A stretch of DNA of 5,660 bases from Chloroflexota bacterium (GTDB taxonomy: Bacteria; Chloroflexota; UBA6077). The translations under genes and the position numbers were made by a program. The notes beneath the pieces were generated by a model. It made no database searches. It was not told the origin of the DNA and saw nothing but the letters and a program-made list of their open reading frames with translations. Below are positions 1 through 5,566 of the stretch, piece after piece (the stretch's first letter is position 1; the number at the start of each line of letters is the position of its first letter). The stretch is taken from NCBI GenBank assembly GCA_021786215.1, contig JAJYNT010000276.1, positions 1 through 5,660 on the forward strand, written 5' to 3'.

Positions 1-2
1 CG

Positions 3-86
3 GGCCTTGTGGAACCGAGCGCCGACATTCAGGAAGTGTTGCAGCAGAGTGCCACAGACGCCAGCGTCAAGAAGGTGGGGATCTGA
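3..86 (+). CDS. C-terminal end of an unidentified protein (partial)
   Basis: Reading from base 3 gives 27 codons ending in TGA at 84-86. The peptide is a plausible hydrophilic C-terminus ending in DASVKKVGI, and it is the most protein-like of the three plus frames here. The other two run past this point, to stops further downstream, with poor composition. The gene begins outside the window. It lies 54 bases upstream of the cmr1-like start, in the same direction, so it may have been part of the same operon and could be another CRISPR-associated gene; the fragment is too short to recognise. The gap 87-140 shows no clear promoter. Confidence 0.45.
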   Translation, partial: GLVEPSADIQEVLQQSATDASVKKVGI

Positions 87-128
87 CACAGAGCCTCGTA
101 CACATTGCCTGATGGGCAAGACCCTGCT

Positions 129-133
129 GGAGG
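129..133 (+). promoter_or_regulatory. Ribosome binding site for the cmr1-like fragment
   Basis: GGAGG lies seven bases before ATG 141. It decides the start: an in-frame upstream ATG at 105 would add 12 residues but has no comparable site, and family proteins begin close to the TPLWTG motif. Confidence 0.6.
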
Positions 134-140
134 CAACGTC

Positions 141-290
141 ATGCCCGAACCGATTGTCGTCACGCTCCAGCCGATGACGCCTCTTTGGACGGGAGACGCA
201 AACCAGCGCGGGAGCCGGGTTCGCGAGACAGGCGTTCTCGGCAGCCTGCGCTGGTGGTATGTGGCGATTGTCCAGGGGTTGGGCTCTTGA
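141..290 (+). pseudogene. cmr1: Truncated Cmr1-like RAMP protein of a type III-B CRISPR system (N-terminal stub)
   Basis: The 49-residue peptide carries the N-terminal signature of one Cmr1 branch: a short beta strand, then TPLWTGD at about residues 13-19, an arginine-rich RETG turn, and GVLGSLRWWYVAIVQGLG. The GSLRWW...GLG block matches the glycine/arginine-rich loop that in Cmr1 contacts crRNA and target RNA. Full Cmr1 proteins run to several hundred residues and usually continue with a Cys-containing segment after GLG. Here the frame ends in TGA one codon after GLG. No other frame downstream resumes Cmr1, and the next recognisable sequence is DUF1848. The body of the gene therefore appears deleted rather than frameshifted, and the stub cannot function as a Cmr subunit. 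The identification rests on motif recognition from a short stretch; the start is well supported by its ribosome binding site. Confidence 0.7.
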
Positions 291-1315
291 GCGCCACGCA
301 TCTCTCCGAGCTGCCCCCCAGCGTCTCACAGCTTGCTCTGGGATTGTCGGAAGCGGCGAGTCTCCCGGATTGCCCGCACACAAAGCTAGGGCACATCCCA
401 AGACCGCGTCCTCGCGTCATCTCGGCCAGCAAGCGGACCGACATCCCTGCGTTCTACCTTCCATGGATGATCGAACGGTGCGAGGCCGGCTGGGTTGATG
501 TGCCTAATCCCATGTTTCGCCATGCCTCCGATCCCCTGAGACGGCTCACCCACGTCTCGCTTCTTCCAGAGCACGTAATCGCCATCGCCTGGTGGTCGAA
601 GAACTACCGCGTCTACCAGAAGAACTACAAGGCCTTCGAGAAATACCGAAGGCAATACTTCCAGTTCACCATCAACCCCCGGCGACCCGACCTGGAATGG
701 CTGGAGCCCGACGTACCATCGGTCGAGGAGGCTCTAAGTCAGATGGAGTTCTTGGCCAAGCTCCCCGGCGGGCCTGGGATGGTGGCGTGGCGGTACGATC
801 CCCTTTGCTTCTGGATCGATAACGGAGCGCATCTCAACAGCTGGGATCCTGGCTTCTTCGAACGCCTTTGTCGGGACCTGACCGCTCTCGGCGTACGAAC
901 CTGCTTCACGAGCATAGCTGACCTGTATGGCAAGGCCGTGAGGCGAGTGGAACGGCTCTATCCAGGCAGGACTCTGAGGGACCCAACCGATGAGGAGCTG
1001 GAACCGATAGCCATGGAAATGTCAGGGATCGCCGGGCAGTACGGGATGAGGCTTTTCACCTGCACGGAAGTCCGGCTGCGAGAGTACCAGGGGTTCTCCA
1101 AAGGTGCCTGCATCGATGGAAGTCTCCTCAAGGCTTCAGCAGCCGGCGCCACCGACCGAAAGATGCAGGGCAGGGAGGAGTGCGGCTGCACTCTCCACAC
1201 CGACATCGGCGACTACGAGTCTCAAGAGTGCGGCTATTCGTGCGTCTACTGCTACGCGAATCCCAATCGGCGGGGCCTTGCCCTCAGACAATCGAAGCCA
1301 GAAGCTGGAGCCTAA
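287..1315 (+). CDS. DUF1848 family protein with C-terminal Fe-S-type cysteine cluster
   Basis: From base 413 the protein follows DUF1848 (Pfam family) closely: RVISASKRTDIPAFY at the front, then WWSKN, YFQFTIN, WRYDPL, TSIADLYGK, LFTCTE, GACIDGSLL, and a C-terminal cluster CGC-x13-CGYSCVYCYAN. Counting from TTG 287 (342 residues), the cysteines are about C299, C301, C315, C319 and C322. Family knowledge: this cluster resembles the iron-sulfur motif of radical SAM enzymes, but the reaction is unknown. The start is uncertain. No ATG or GTG occurs close to the domain. TTG 287 overlaps the cmr1 stop (TTGA) and has AGGGG eight bases upstream, so translational coupling is possible. TTG 185 (376 residues) lies inside the cmr1 frame and TTG 344 lacks a binding site. 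The 42 residues before the domain match nothing I recognise and may be former non-coding or cmr-locus DNA. The tail after YCYAN is short and may have lost residues. Confidence 0.85.
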   Translation: MSATHLSELPPSVSQLALGLSEAASLPDCPHTKLGHIPRPRPRVISASKRTDIPAFYLPWMIERCEAGWVDVPNPMFRHASDPLRRLTHVSLLPEHVIAIAWWSKNYRVYQKNYKAFEKYRRQYFQFTINPRRPDLEWLEPDVPSVEEALSQMEFLAKLPGGPGMVAWRYDPLCFWIDNGAHLNSWDPGFFERLCRDLTALGVRTCFTSIADLYGKAVRRVERLYPGRTLRDPTDEELEPIAMEMSGIAGQYGMRLFTCTEVRLREYQGFSKGACIDGSLLKASAAGATDRKMQGREECGCTLHTDIGDYESQECGYSCVYCYANPNRRGLALRQSKPEAGA

Positions 1316-1363
1316 CCCTCTGGCCCAGCCGAACTGAGCACGCAGAGACGTCAAGTCAAAGCC

Positions 1364-1780
1364 ATGCCTGGCCTTTCCAGGCCGCACGCGGAACGCTTTT
1401 CCAACCTCAATGTCGTGGACGGACAAGGGCAAATGGATGCGACGCAGCGCAGCCTTGTGGCGGCAATTGTCCGGAACGTGATCGCCCCCGGGAACCGGGC
1501 CATACTCCCCAACGCGGTTGCCGCAGCAGTGGAGGCTTACGCTCAGGGCTGTACTGTCGCTTTGAAGTCCGGTGAGGAGAGGCTTGGCCGCTTCTGGGAC
1601 GGAGAGGCCTCGGGGCTGACAGAGACTGACATTCGCGAGCGCATCGACGTTCTTCAAGCTGTAGGCAGGGATATCACAAGGGCTTACGGAGCTGAGGGCA
1701 CCGCGAACATCCCCTATGGAGGGCTGCAGACCCTCTACTACCTCCAACGTTCTGAGCGAGCTGGTCTCCTACTCGGATGA
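1364..1780 (+). pseudogene. Rsm22-like methyltransferase, N-terminal fragment
   Basis: This frame encodes up to 138 residues. The first 125 or so look like a genuine helical N-terminal domain (LVAAIVRN..., LGRFWDGE, TETDIRERIDVLQAVGRDI, then IPYGGLQTLYYL). The last dozen residues (from about base 1742) look out of frame, because the neighbouring frame there resumes convincing methyltransferase sequence (NVLSEL...). The order, a helical N-domain, a tyrosine/leucine-rich LYYL segment and then VLSEL, fits Rsm22-like ribosomal methyltransferases. However, the glycine-rich SAM-binding motif I and its surroundings, expected between LYYL and VLSEL, are absent. I infer an internal deletion near 1740 that also changed frame. 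The start is unclear: ATG 1364 has no good binding site; ATG 1433 has AAGGG only three bases upstream; GTG 1415 is possible. It lies 48 bases after DUF1848 in the same direction, so co-transcription is likely. Confidence 0.5.
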
Positions 1781-3515
1781 GGACCGGAGCGAGTGTGTGC
1801 TCCAGGCAGCTCTGCAATTGTCTCCAGACGGCTTGGTTGTGCTGATTGAGCCGGCTTATCGAACTATGACGGAGCGGCTGCACACCGTCCAGCGGAATCT
1901 CCTTGGCCGCGGCCTCCACCTCGTATCTCCATGCCCTGCTACCTGCTCCCGATGCTCAACCGAAAGCAGTCGGAACTGCTGGAGCTATCGGGCCGAGAAG
2001 CTCAAGATCCCGCGCTTCATGAAGCCGCTAGAGGACAAGAGAGGGGTCTCAACGTTGGCGGCGGCGTACCAGAGACCTACCGGCCGGGGCAGTCGAGAGA
2101 GGAGCCAGACAGTCGTTGTCTCCGTGGTGTCCTCGCTGTTCCCGAGGATGCGTGCCCTCAAAGTCTGCGATGGGTCTGGCGACGCAGGACCAGGAGTCGC
2201 GATATGGAACCGCCACATGCCCATCCCTTCGGCCGAGTTTGGTGACCAGTTGGAGATCTCCAACGCCCTCGTTAGAGAGAACCACGGGGATGTCTGGCCC
2301 AAGGTTCAACGGGTACTGGAGATTGACACACGGAGCCAGGTCAGACTGCTGAGACGGCCTCTGAGAATGCGAGCGGTCCAGATCGCGCATGGGGAAGAGA
2401 AGCGGCACGCTCTTGAGACCTTTCTGGAGCGGCTGTTCGGTTTTCAAGGGTTCCTGGACAACGAGCAAGGCGTCTCCGGACAGCTCAACATCATTGGGCG
2501 CGTGCTTCGCGGGGAGGACACGGTTGGCGTGATAGCGACCAGTGGAGGCAAGTCGCTCTGCTTCCAGTTTCCCGCCATGTTGCTTCCAGGCACCTGCATC
2601 GTCGTCGCGCCCCTTCTGTCCCTGGCCCAAGATCAAGTCCATATCCTCCAGGACCGGTTCAACTTCGACCATGTCGCGAAGTTGAACAGTGAACTAAAGA
2701 GGGACGAGCGAGAGGACGTGCTGAACAAGCTGGTCGCAGGTCGGCTCAAGATCCTCTATACGACGCCGGAGCAGTTCCGCAACGAGCGGTTCATCCGGAA
2801 GCTCAAGGCCCTTGCCTGCACCCACGGGACAAACCTCTTCGCTATCGATGAGGTGCACTGCCTCTCGCAGTGGGGTCATGACTTCCGTCCCGCCTACATG
2901 TTGCTCAAGGACCGCTTCCGCGAGATCGATGCCGCGGTCGGTCCTGACCACCACACGCCTATCCTCGGGCTCACTGCCACCGCTTCAGACTATGTGATCA
3001 ACGACGTCTGCAACGAGCTTGAGATCGGGAAGGAACAGGTCTATCGCTACTCGTTCGACCGTCCCGAACTCAGCTATCAGGTGATCAACTTCCCCGACGC
3101 GGAGCACCGAAAGCAGAAGCTGCTCAAGCTCCTGACGGGGGGCCTCCAGGCAGTTCTAGGCAAGTCCTGGAAACCCGGCATTGTCTTCGTCCCCTACACG
3201 GGGGAGAACCTCAAAGAGTGGCAGAAGGCTTCGTGGCTTCTCTCAGCAAAGGGCTTGGCGAAGGAACTCAACGAAGGGCTCCACATATTGGGCATCAAGG
3301 TCAACGCATACCACGGTGACCTCAGTACCGAGGAACGCCGAGAGATCCAGGGCGATTTCATAGAAGGCAAGTACGACCTCCTCGTTGCCACGAAAGGGTT
3401 CGGCATGGGTATAGACAAGCCGGACGTTCGCTTCGTGGTCCACTACGGAATGGCCCAGTCCTTTCCTCCTTGGCTCCCGCCTGGGTTGATGGTTCGTGGG
3501 GTGTGCTCTACCTGA
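1716..3515 (+). CDS. Methyltransferase tail + OB-fold-like region + RecQ-type helicase, truncated after motif V
   Basis: One open frame of 599 codons; ATG 1716 is simply the first ATG and probably not an original start. From about residue 11 comes an Rsm22-like C-terminal half: VLSEL, DEDR, GLVVLIEPAY, then LVSPCPATCSRC with cysteines at 73, 77, 80 and 88, placed like the Fe-S cysteines of Rsm22/METTL17. About residues 145-218 resemble a nucleic-acid-binding OB fold (LKVCDGSGD, VAIWN, GDQLEISNALVRE). From about 218 a RecQ-type SF2 helicase follows: a Q-motif-like region, motif I ATSGGKS (K279), motif Ia VVAPLLSLAQDQV, motif II DEVH (378-381), the RecQ aromatic loop SQWGHDFRP, motif III LTATAS, motif IV GIVFVPYT, and motif V VATKGFGMGIDKP (557-569). 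After HYGMAQS the sequence leaves the family, so motif VI (QxxGRxGR) and everything after it are missing and ATP-driven unwinding is not expected. Whether methyltransferase and helicase were one gene or two is not certain; the frame is open throughout. Confidence 0.75.
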   Translation: MEGCRPSTTSNVLSELVSYSDEDRSECVLQAALQLSPDGLVVLIEPAYRTMTERLHTVQRNLLGRGLHLVSPCPATCSRCSTESSRNCWSYRAEKLKIPRFMKPLEDKRGVSTLAAAYQRPTGRGSRERSQTVVVSVVSSLFPRMRALKVCDGSGDAGPGVAIWNRHMPIPSAEFGDQLEISNALVRENHGDVWPKVQRVLEIDTRSQVRLLRRPLRMRAVQIAHGEEKRHALETFLERLFGFQGFLDNEQGVSGQLNIIGRVLRGEDTVGVIATSGGKSLCFQFPAMLLPGTCIVVAPLLSLAQDQVHILQDRFNFDHVAKLNSELKRDEREDVLNKLVAGRLKILYTTPEQFRNERFIRKLKALACTHGTNLFAIDEVHCLSQWGHDFRPAYMLLKDRFREIDAAVGPDHHTPILGLTATASDYVINDVCNELEIGKEQVYRYSFDRPELSYQVINFPDAEHRKQKLLKLLTGGLQAVLGKSWKPGIVFVPYTGENLKEWQKASWLLSAKGLAKELNEGLHILGIKVNAYHGDLSTEERREIQGDFIEGKYDLLVATKGFGMGIDKPDVRFVVHYGMAQSFPPWLPPGLMVRGVCST

Positions 3516-4046
3516 GCTGGGACGACTTGCTGTCGGACCTTGGATGGGTTGCGCGAGAGGATCTTGAACTTAGTCACGGACTGAGAAGCCAGGCCATATC
3601 TGACCTGTTGAACCGATGGGACGAGATTGTGGAGTACGTAGCGCGAGGCATTCCTGAAGATGCGCTCGACGGCTTCTCCCGAAGATTGCTCGCCGTCCTA
3701 GCAACTCCTATTGTCTCTGAGGCCGCCTCCAAGCTCGAGTCGTTGAGCGCGAGTGGACCGGAGGAGTTGCCCGACCTCGTCCGAGACATCCTGATGCGAG
3801 ACATACAACACCGGCTCCGCCGAATTGTGGATATTCCTGAATGGCGGATGCCAGGCAAGACTGCCGTCCTTGGGAAGATCAGACTGCTTCTCAACACTCG
3901 CACCCCAAACCCTGACGACTGCCTGTTGCAGGTTGCAGCTATTCTCCACTTGCCCGAGTACCTATGAGCGCGAGGTTTTCGACCAACACGAGCGCGACGC
4001 AGCAAGAATCCTGCGCTTGGTGTTTGGGTTTCCTCCTGGCCCCTGA
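3470..4046 (+). pseudogene. Detached C-terminal remnant, probably of the helicase
   Basis: A 165-codon frame (TTG 3470 to TGA 3967) reads as a real, mostly helical protein (SDLLNRWDEIVEYV, ALDGFSRRLLAVL, DILMRDIQHRLRRI, CLLQVAAILHLPEY). It has no start signal of its own and overlaps the end of the helicase frame. Near base 3962 one extra base seems to have been gained: skipping it continues in another frame with YEREVFDQHERDAARILRL and ends at TGA 4046, a more natural protein end. I do not recognise a domain. Its position directly after a helicase cut at motif V suggests it is the distal tail of the same gene, joined by an internal deletion near 3462 that removed motif VI and the following region. 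It could instead be the end of a separate downstream gene. No catalytic motif is visible. Confidence 0.5.
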
Positions 4047-4057
4047 CGGGTGCCAAG

Positions 4058-4081
4058 CCACGGAACCGGCAATACCCGTGG
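4058..4081 (+). repeat. Inverted repeat CCACGG / CCGTGG
   Basis: Perfect 6-base arms at 4058-4063 and 4076-4081 with a 12-base spacer, just after the end of the helicase remnant. There is no T-run after it, so it is not a typical intrinsic terminator. Confidence 0.35.
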
Positions 4082-4108
4082 ACGGCAGGTGCCCACTCGC
4101 CGGCCACG

Positions 4109-4137
4109 CTCCCTACCGGGAGGGTGGTTCATCCACC
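4109..4137 (+). repeat. Two back-to-back small hairpins upstream of hicB
   Basis: CTCCC (4109-4113) pairs with GGGAG (4118-4122) over a 4-base loop. Immediately next, GGTGG (4123-4127) pairs with CCACC (4133-4137) over the loop TTCAT. They sit just upstream of the hicB -10 element, covering the position where a -35 box would lie. They could be an operator for the HicB family regulator or a weak terminator of the upstream remnants. No T-run follows. Confidence 0.4.
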
Positions 4138-4149
4138 AGTTGAAAGACG

Positions 4150-4158
4150 TGGTACAAT
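4150..4158 (+). promoter_or_regulatory. Extended -10 promoter of hicB
   Basis: TGGTACAAT is a TGn-extended -10 element with one mismatch to TATAAT. Transcription would start near 4165, leaving a leader of about 28 bases before the TTG start. No good -35 box is found 16-18 bases upstream, as is common for extended -10 promoters. HicB proteins often repress their own promoter, and the hairpins just upstream are candidate operator DNA. Confidence 0.55.
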
Positions 4159-4180
4159 ACCGGCGGTAAGTGACCACTCC

Positions 4181-4188
4181 GGAGGTGA
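4181..4188 (+). promoter_or_regulatory. Strong ribosome binding site of hicB
   Basis: GGAGGTGA is a near-perfect anti-16S match, with GGAGG ending seven bases before TTG 4193. It fixes the TTG as start. In-frame starts further upstream, such as 4124, lie before the promoter and would add residues unlike HicB. Confidence 0.75.
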
Positions 4189-4192
4189 TCCC

Positions 4193-4429
4193 TTGGCAAC
4201 ATACGCCGTGCCTGTCAAGATCGCCAGGCAGGAGGACGGGCTCTGGCGGGTTGAGTGTCCCGTCTTTCAAGGCTGTTTCGTGGACGATCCAGATCTGTCT
4301 CAGGCGCTGGCGGACATCCAGGATGCTATCAGGATGTACATCGGCCTGTACCGCCAGCGAGGCAAGGATCTCCCGGCCGAGGTCGACCCGGACGCCTCTG
4401 TTCTGACCCTCATTCCAGTCGCTGCCTGA
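4193..4429 (+). CDS. hicB: HicB-like antitoxin of a type II toxin-antitoxin pair
   Basis: The 78-residue product starts with TTG and has the HicB N-terminal fold: a beta strand (YAVPVKIA), then DGLWRVECPVFQGCFVDDPDLSQAL, which matches the usual ECP-x2-GC-x-GD/TLEEAL pattern, followed by an amphipathic helix (DIQDAIRMYIGLYRQRG) and the LP turn. HicB neutralises the HicA mRNA interferase by binding it. There is no evident C-terminal DNA-binding helix-turn-helix; the tail ends in a short beta-rich stretch (VLTLIPV), as in short HicB forms. The stop overlaps the start of hicA (TGATG), which suggests coupled translation. It has its own promoter and binding site and appears intact, unlike its partner. 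Confidence 0.85.
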   Translation: MATYAVPVKIARQEDGLWRVECPVFQGCFVDDPDLSQALADIQDAIRMYIGLYRQRGKDLPAEVDPDASVLTLIPVAA

Positions 4430-4634
4430 TGACCTACGCCGAGTTGTGCGGCGGCTGCTGCGCCGGCTCGGCTGTCATCTTGCGCGGCAGGGTCACCGGC
4501 ATGAGATCTGGGAGAACCCTGCCAGCGGCCGGATGGCTGCAGTGCCGCGACATTCCGGGCAGGAGATCCCGCCGGGCACTCCGCGCAAGATCCTCTCAGA
4601 ACTGGACATCGAGCCCTCGGATCTCACCAACTAA
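4429..4634 (+). pseudogene. hicA: HicA-like toxin (mRNA interferase), probably frameshifted near the start
   Basis: From about 4446 the frame is clearly HicA: VRRLLRRLGCHLARQG, HEIWENP, VPRHSGQEIPPGTPRKIL and a short C-terminal helix. The histidine in HEIW corresponds to the catalytic His of HicA, although the usual GS before it is replaced by HR. The expected start, ATG 4429 overlapping the hicB stop, reads MTYAEL in a different frame, which is exactly how HicA proteins begin. Adding one G between TTG and TGCGG would join MTYAEL to VRRLLRRLGC and give a normal 68-residue HicA. I infer a one-base deletion within about 4444-4448. Alternatively translation starts at GTG 4446, giving 62 residues without the first turn of helix 1, but no binding site precedes that codon. 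If the frameshift is real, the antitoxin is left without an active toxin. Confidence 0.7.
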
Positions 4635-4722
4635 CCTACCACAGTAGCCAGCGACCTCAACGGGCTCTGCCTGATTGCCGCAAGCAGGGTGGTGAGCTGG
4701 GTGTTCGCTGGGGGTAGGGGGT
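4635..4722. other. Convergent intergenic gap without recognisable signals
   Basis: This 88-base stretch separates the end of hicA (plus) from the end of the SWIM gene (minus). I looked for stem-loops with T-runs in both directions and found none. It coincides with the change from the broken accessory genes to the intact minus-strand pair. Confidence 0.5.
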
Positions 4723-5562
4723 TCACTTCATCTGCCGGCTCTTGGTGCGGACCCGCTCGTAGAGCTCTTCCATGACCGCGATGAAGGACTGATCCTTCGG
4801 CCAGAATGGGGGATAGCCACCCTGCTTCTTGATCAGGAGGGCCGGGACGCCGGGAGTCGGGGCCGCTTCGATCGGCGGCGGGAGGTGCCTGGCTCCGGTC
4901 CAGAACTCCTTGTAGCTCACCGTCGCCGGCACGGGCTCGGCAACCGGTCGGGTGTAGTACGACTGCGCGGGCCGCGGTTCAACCTCGGGCAGATCGAACT
5001 CGGAGGCGAGCAGTTGCCCCAGGGGGGACTTCTCCAGCTCCACCCGGAGCTGGTCCCGGGCGAGTCCGCGCAGCTCGAACAGCAGGAACGGGTCCTGGTC
5101 CAGCGCCGACGCCAGCAGGTAGCTGATCCCGGCGACGTGCTTACATGGGTTGGACCAGTCCGGGCAGGAGCAGTGCGTGGTGAAATCGCGCTGACCGGCG
5201 GGGAGCAGATGAAGTCCCAGGTGGCCAAAGGTGTCGTCGATGTCGTCGGGCATCTCGTTCAGCAGCAGCTTCGCCACCGGTGCGGCCCTGCCCGAGAGAT
5301 CGGCGATCGCTTTGGTCCAGTCGGCCCGTGAGATCGGCTTCAGCGCGACTGTCGTGGTGTAGATCGGCTCCTCGTACACGCCGAAGTAGGGGTTGATCGA
5401 TCCCCGCACCTTAGCGCTCACCACGCCGCCTTCGATCCGGTAGCTGAGGATCCGTCCCCCGCTGGCGTAGGACCGTCCGCGACCGAGGCGGGCCGGGTCG
5501 GTGAATCGTTCGAGGGCCTCGATGAACCGCTGCCCCCACCACGTTCGGCTAAATCCTGGCAT
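4723..5562 (-). CDS. SWIM zinc-finger family protein
   Basis: The 279-residue protein opens with WWGQRFIEALERFTDPARLGRGRSYA, typical of SWIM proteins linked to bacterial SNF2 helicases, followed by a beta-rich region (GVVSAKVRGS, NPYFGVYEE). The SWIM motif C-x-C-x6-C-x-H is seen as CSCPDWSNPCKH with C131, C133, C140 and H142, all four zinc ligands present. SWIM domains bind DNA or protein partners. The C-terminal third is proline-rich, with FWPKDQSF and then a basic helix. ATG 5562 is chosen because GGAG lies seven bases upstream, inside the end of the preceding gene, whose stop is only 4 bases away. The pair is therefore an operon with the probable SNF2 helicase, the usual partner. Codons end in G or C more regularly than in the plus-strand genes, suggesting resident rather than recently acquired DNA. 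No defect is visible. Confidence 0.88.
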   Translation of the reverse strand: MPGFSRTWWGQRFIEALERFTDPARLGRGRSYASGGRILSYRIEGGVVSAKVRGSINPYFGVYEEPIYTTTVALKPISRADWTKAIADLSGRAAPVAKLLLNEMPDDIDDTFGHLGLHLLPAGQRDFTTHCSCPDWSNPCKHVAGISYLLASALDQDPFLLFELRGLARDQLRVELEKSPLGQLLASEFDLPEVEPRPAQSYYTRPVAEPVPATVSYKEFWTGARHLPPPIEAAPTPGVPALLIKKQGGYPPFWPKDQSFIAVMEELYERVRTKSRQMK

Positions 5563-5566
5563 CTCG

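Noticed and set aside
185..286. Upstream TTG 185 as the DUF1848 start
   Set aside because: It would overlap most of the cmr1 stub in another frame, giving an arginine-rich leader that looks like a shadow translation.
1136..1747. 203-codon minus-strand open frame
   Set aside because: It lies antisense to the DUF1848 end and the methyltransferase fragment, has no recognisable motif or binding site, and its composition looks like a GC-rich shadow.
2049..2672. 207-codon minus-strand open frame
   Set aside because: It is antisense to the OB-fold/RecQ coding sequence, whose motifs clearly mark the plus strand as coding.
3986..4024. Stem AACAC/AGCGC with GCGCT/GTGTT as a terminator
   Set aside because: The stem has an unequal internal loop and a 17-base loop, no T-run follows, and it lies inside likely former coding sequence.
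3574..4107. 177-codon minus-strand open frame
   Set aside because: It is antisense to the helical C-terminal remnant, arginine/serine-rich and without domains; the plus frame is more protein-like.
4140..4145. TTGAAA as a -35 box for hicB
   Set aside because: It is only 7 bases from the -10 element, far from the 16-18 needed; the TGn extension explains the promoter better.
4885..5331. 148-codon plus-strand open frame
   Set aside because: It is antisense to the SWIM gene, which has all four zinc ligands and family motifs.
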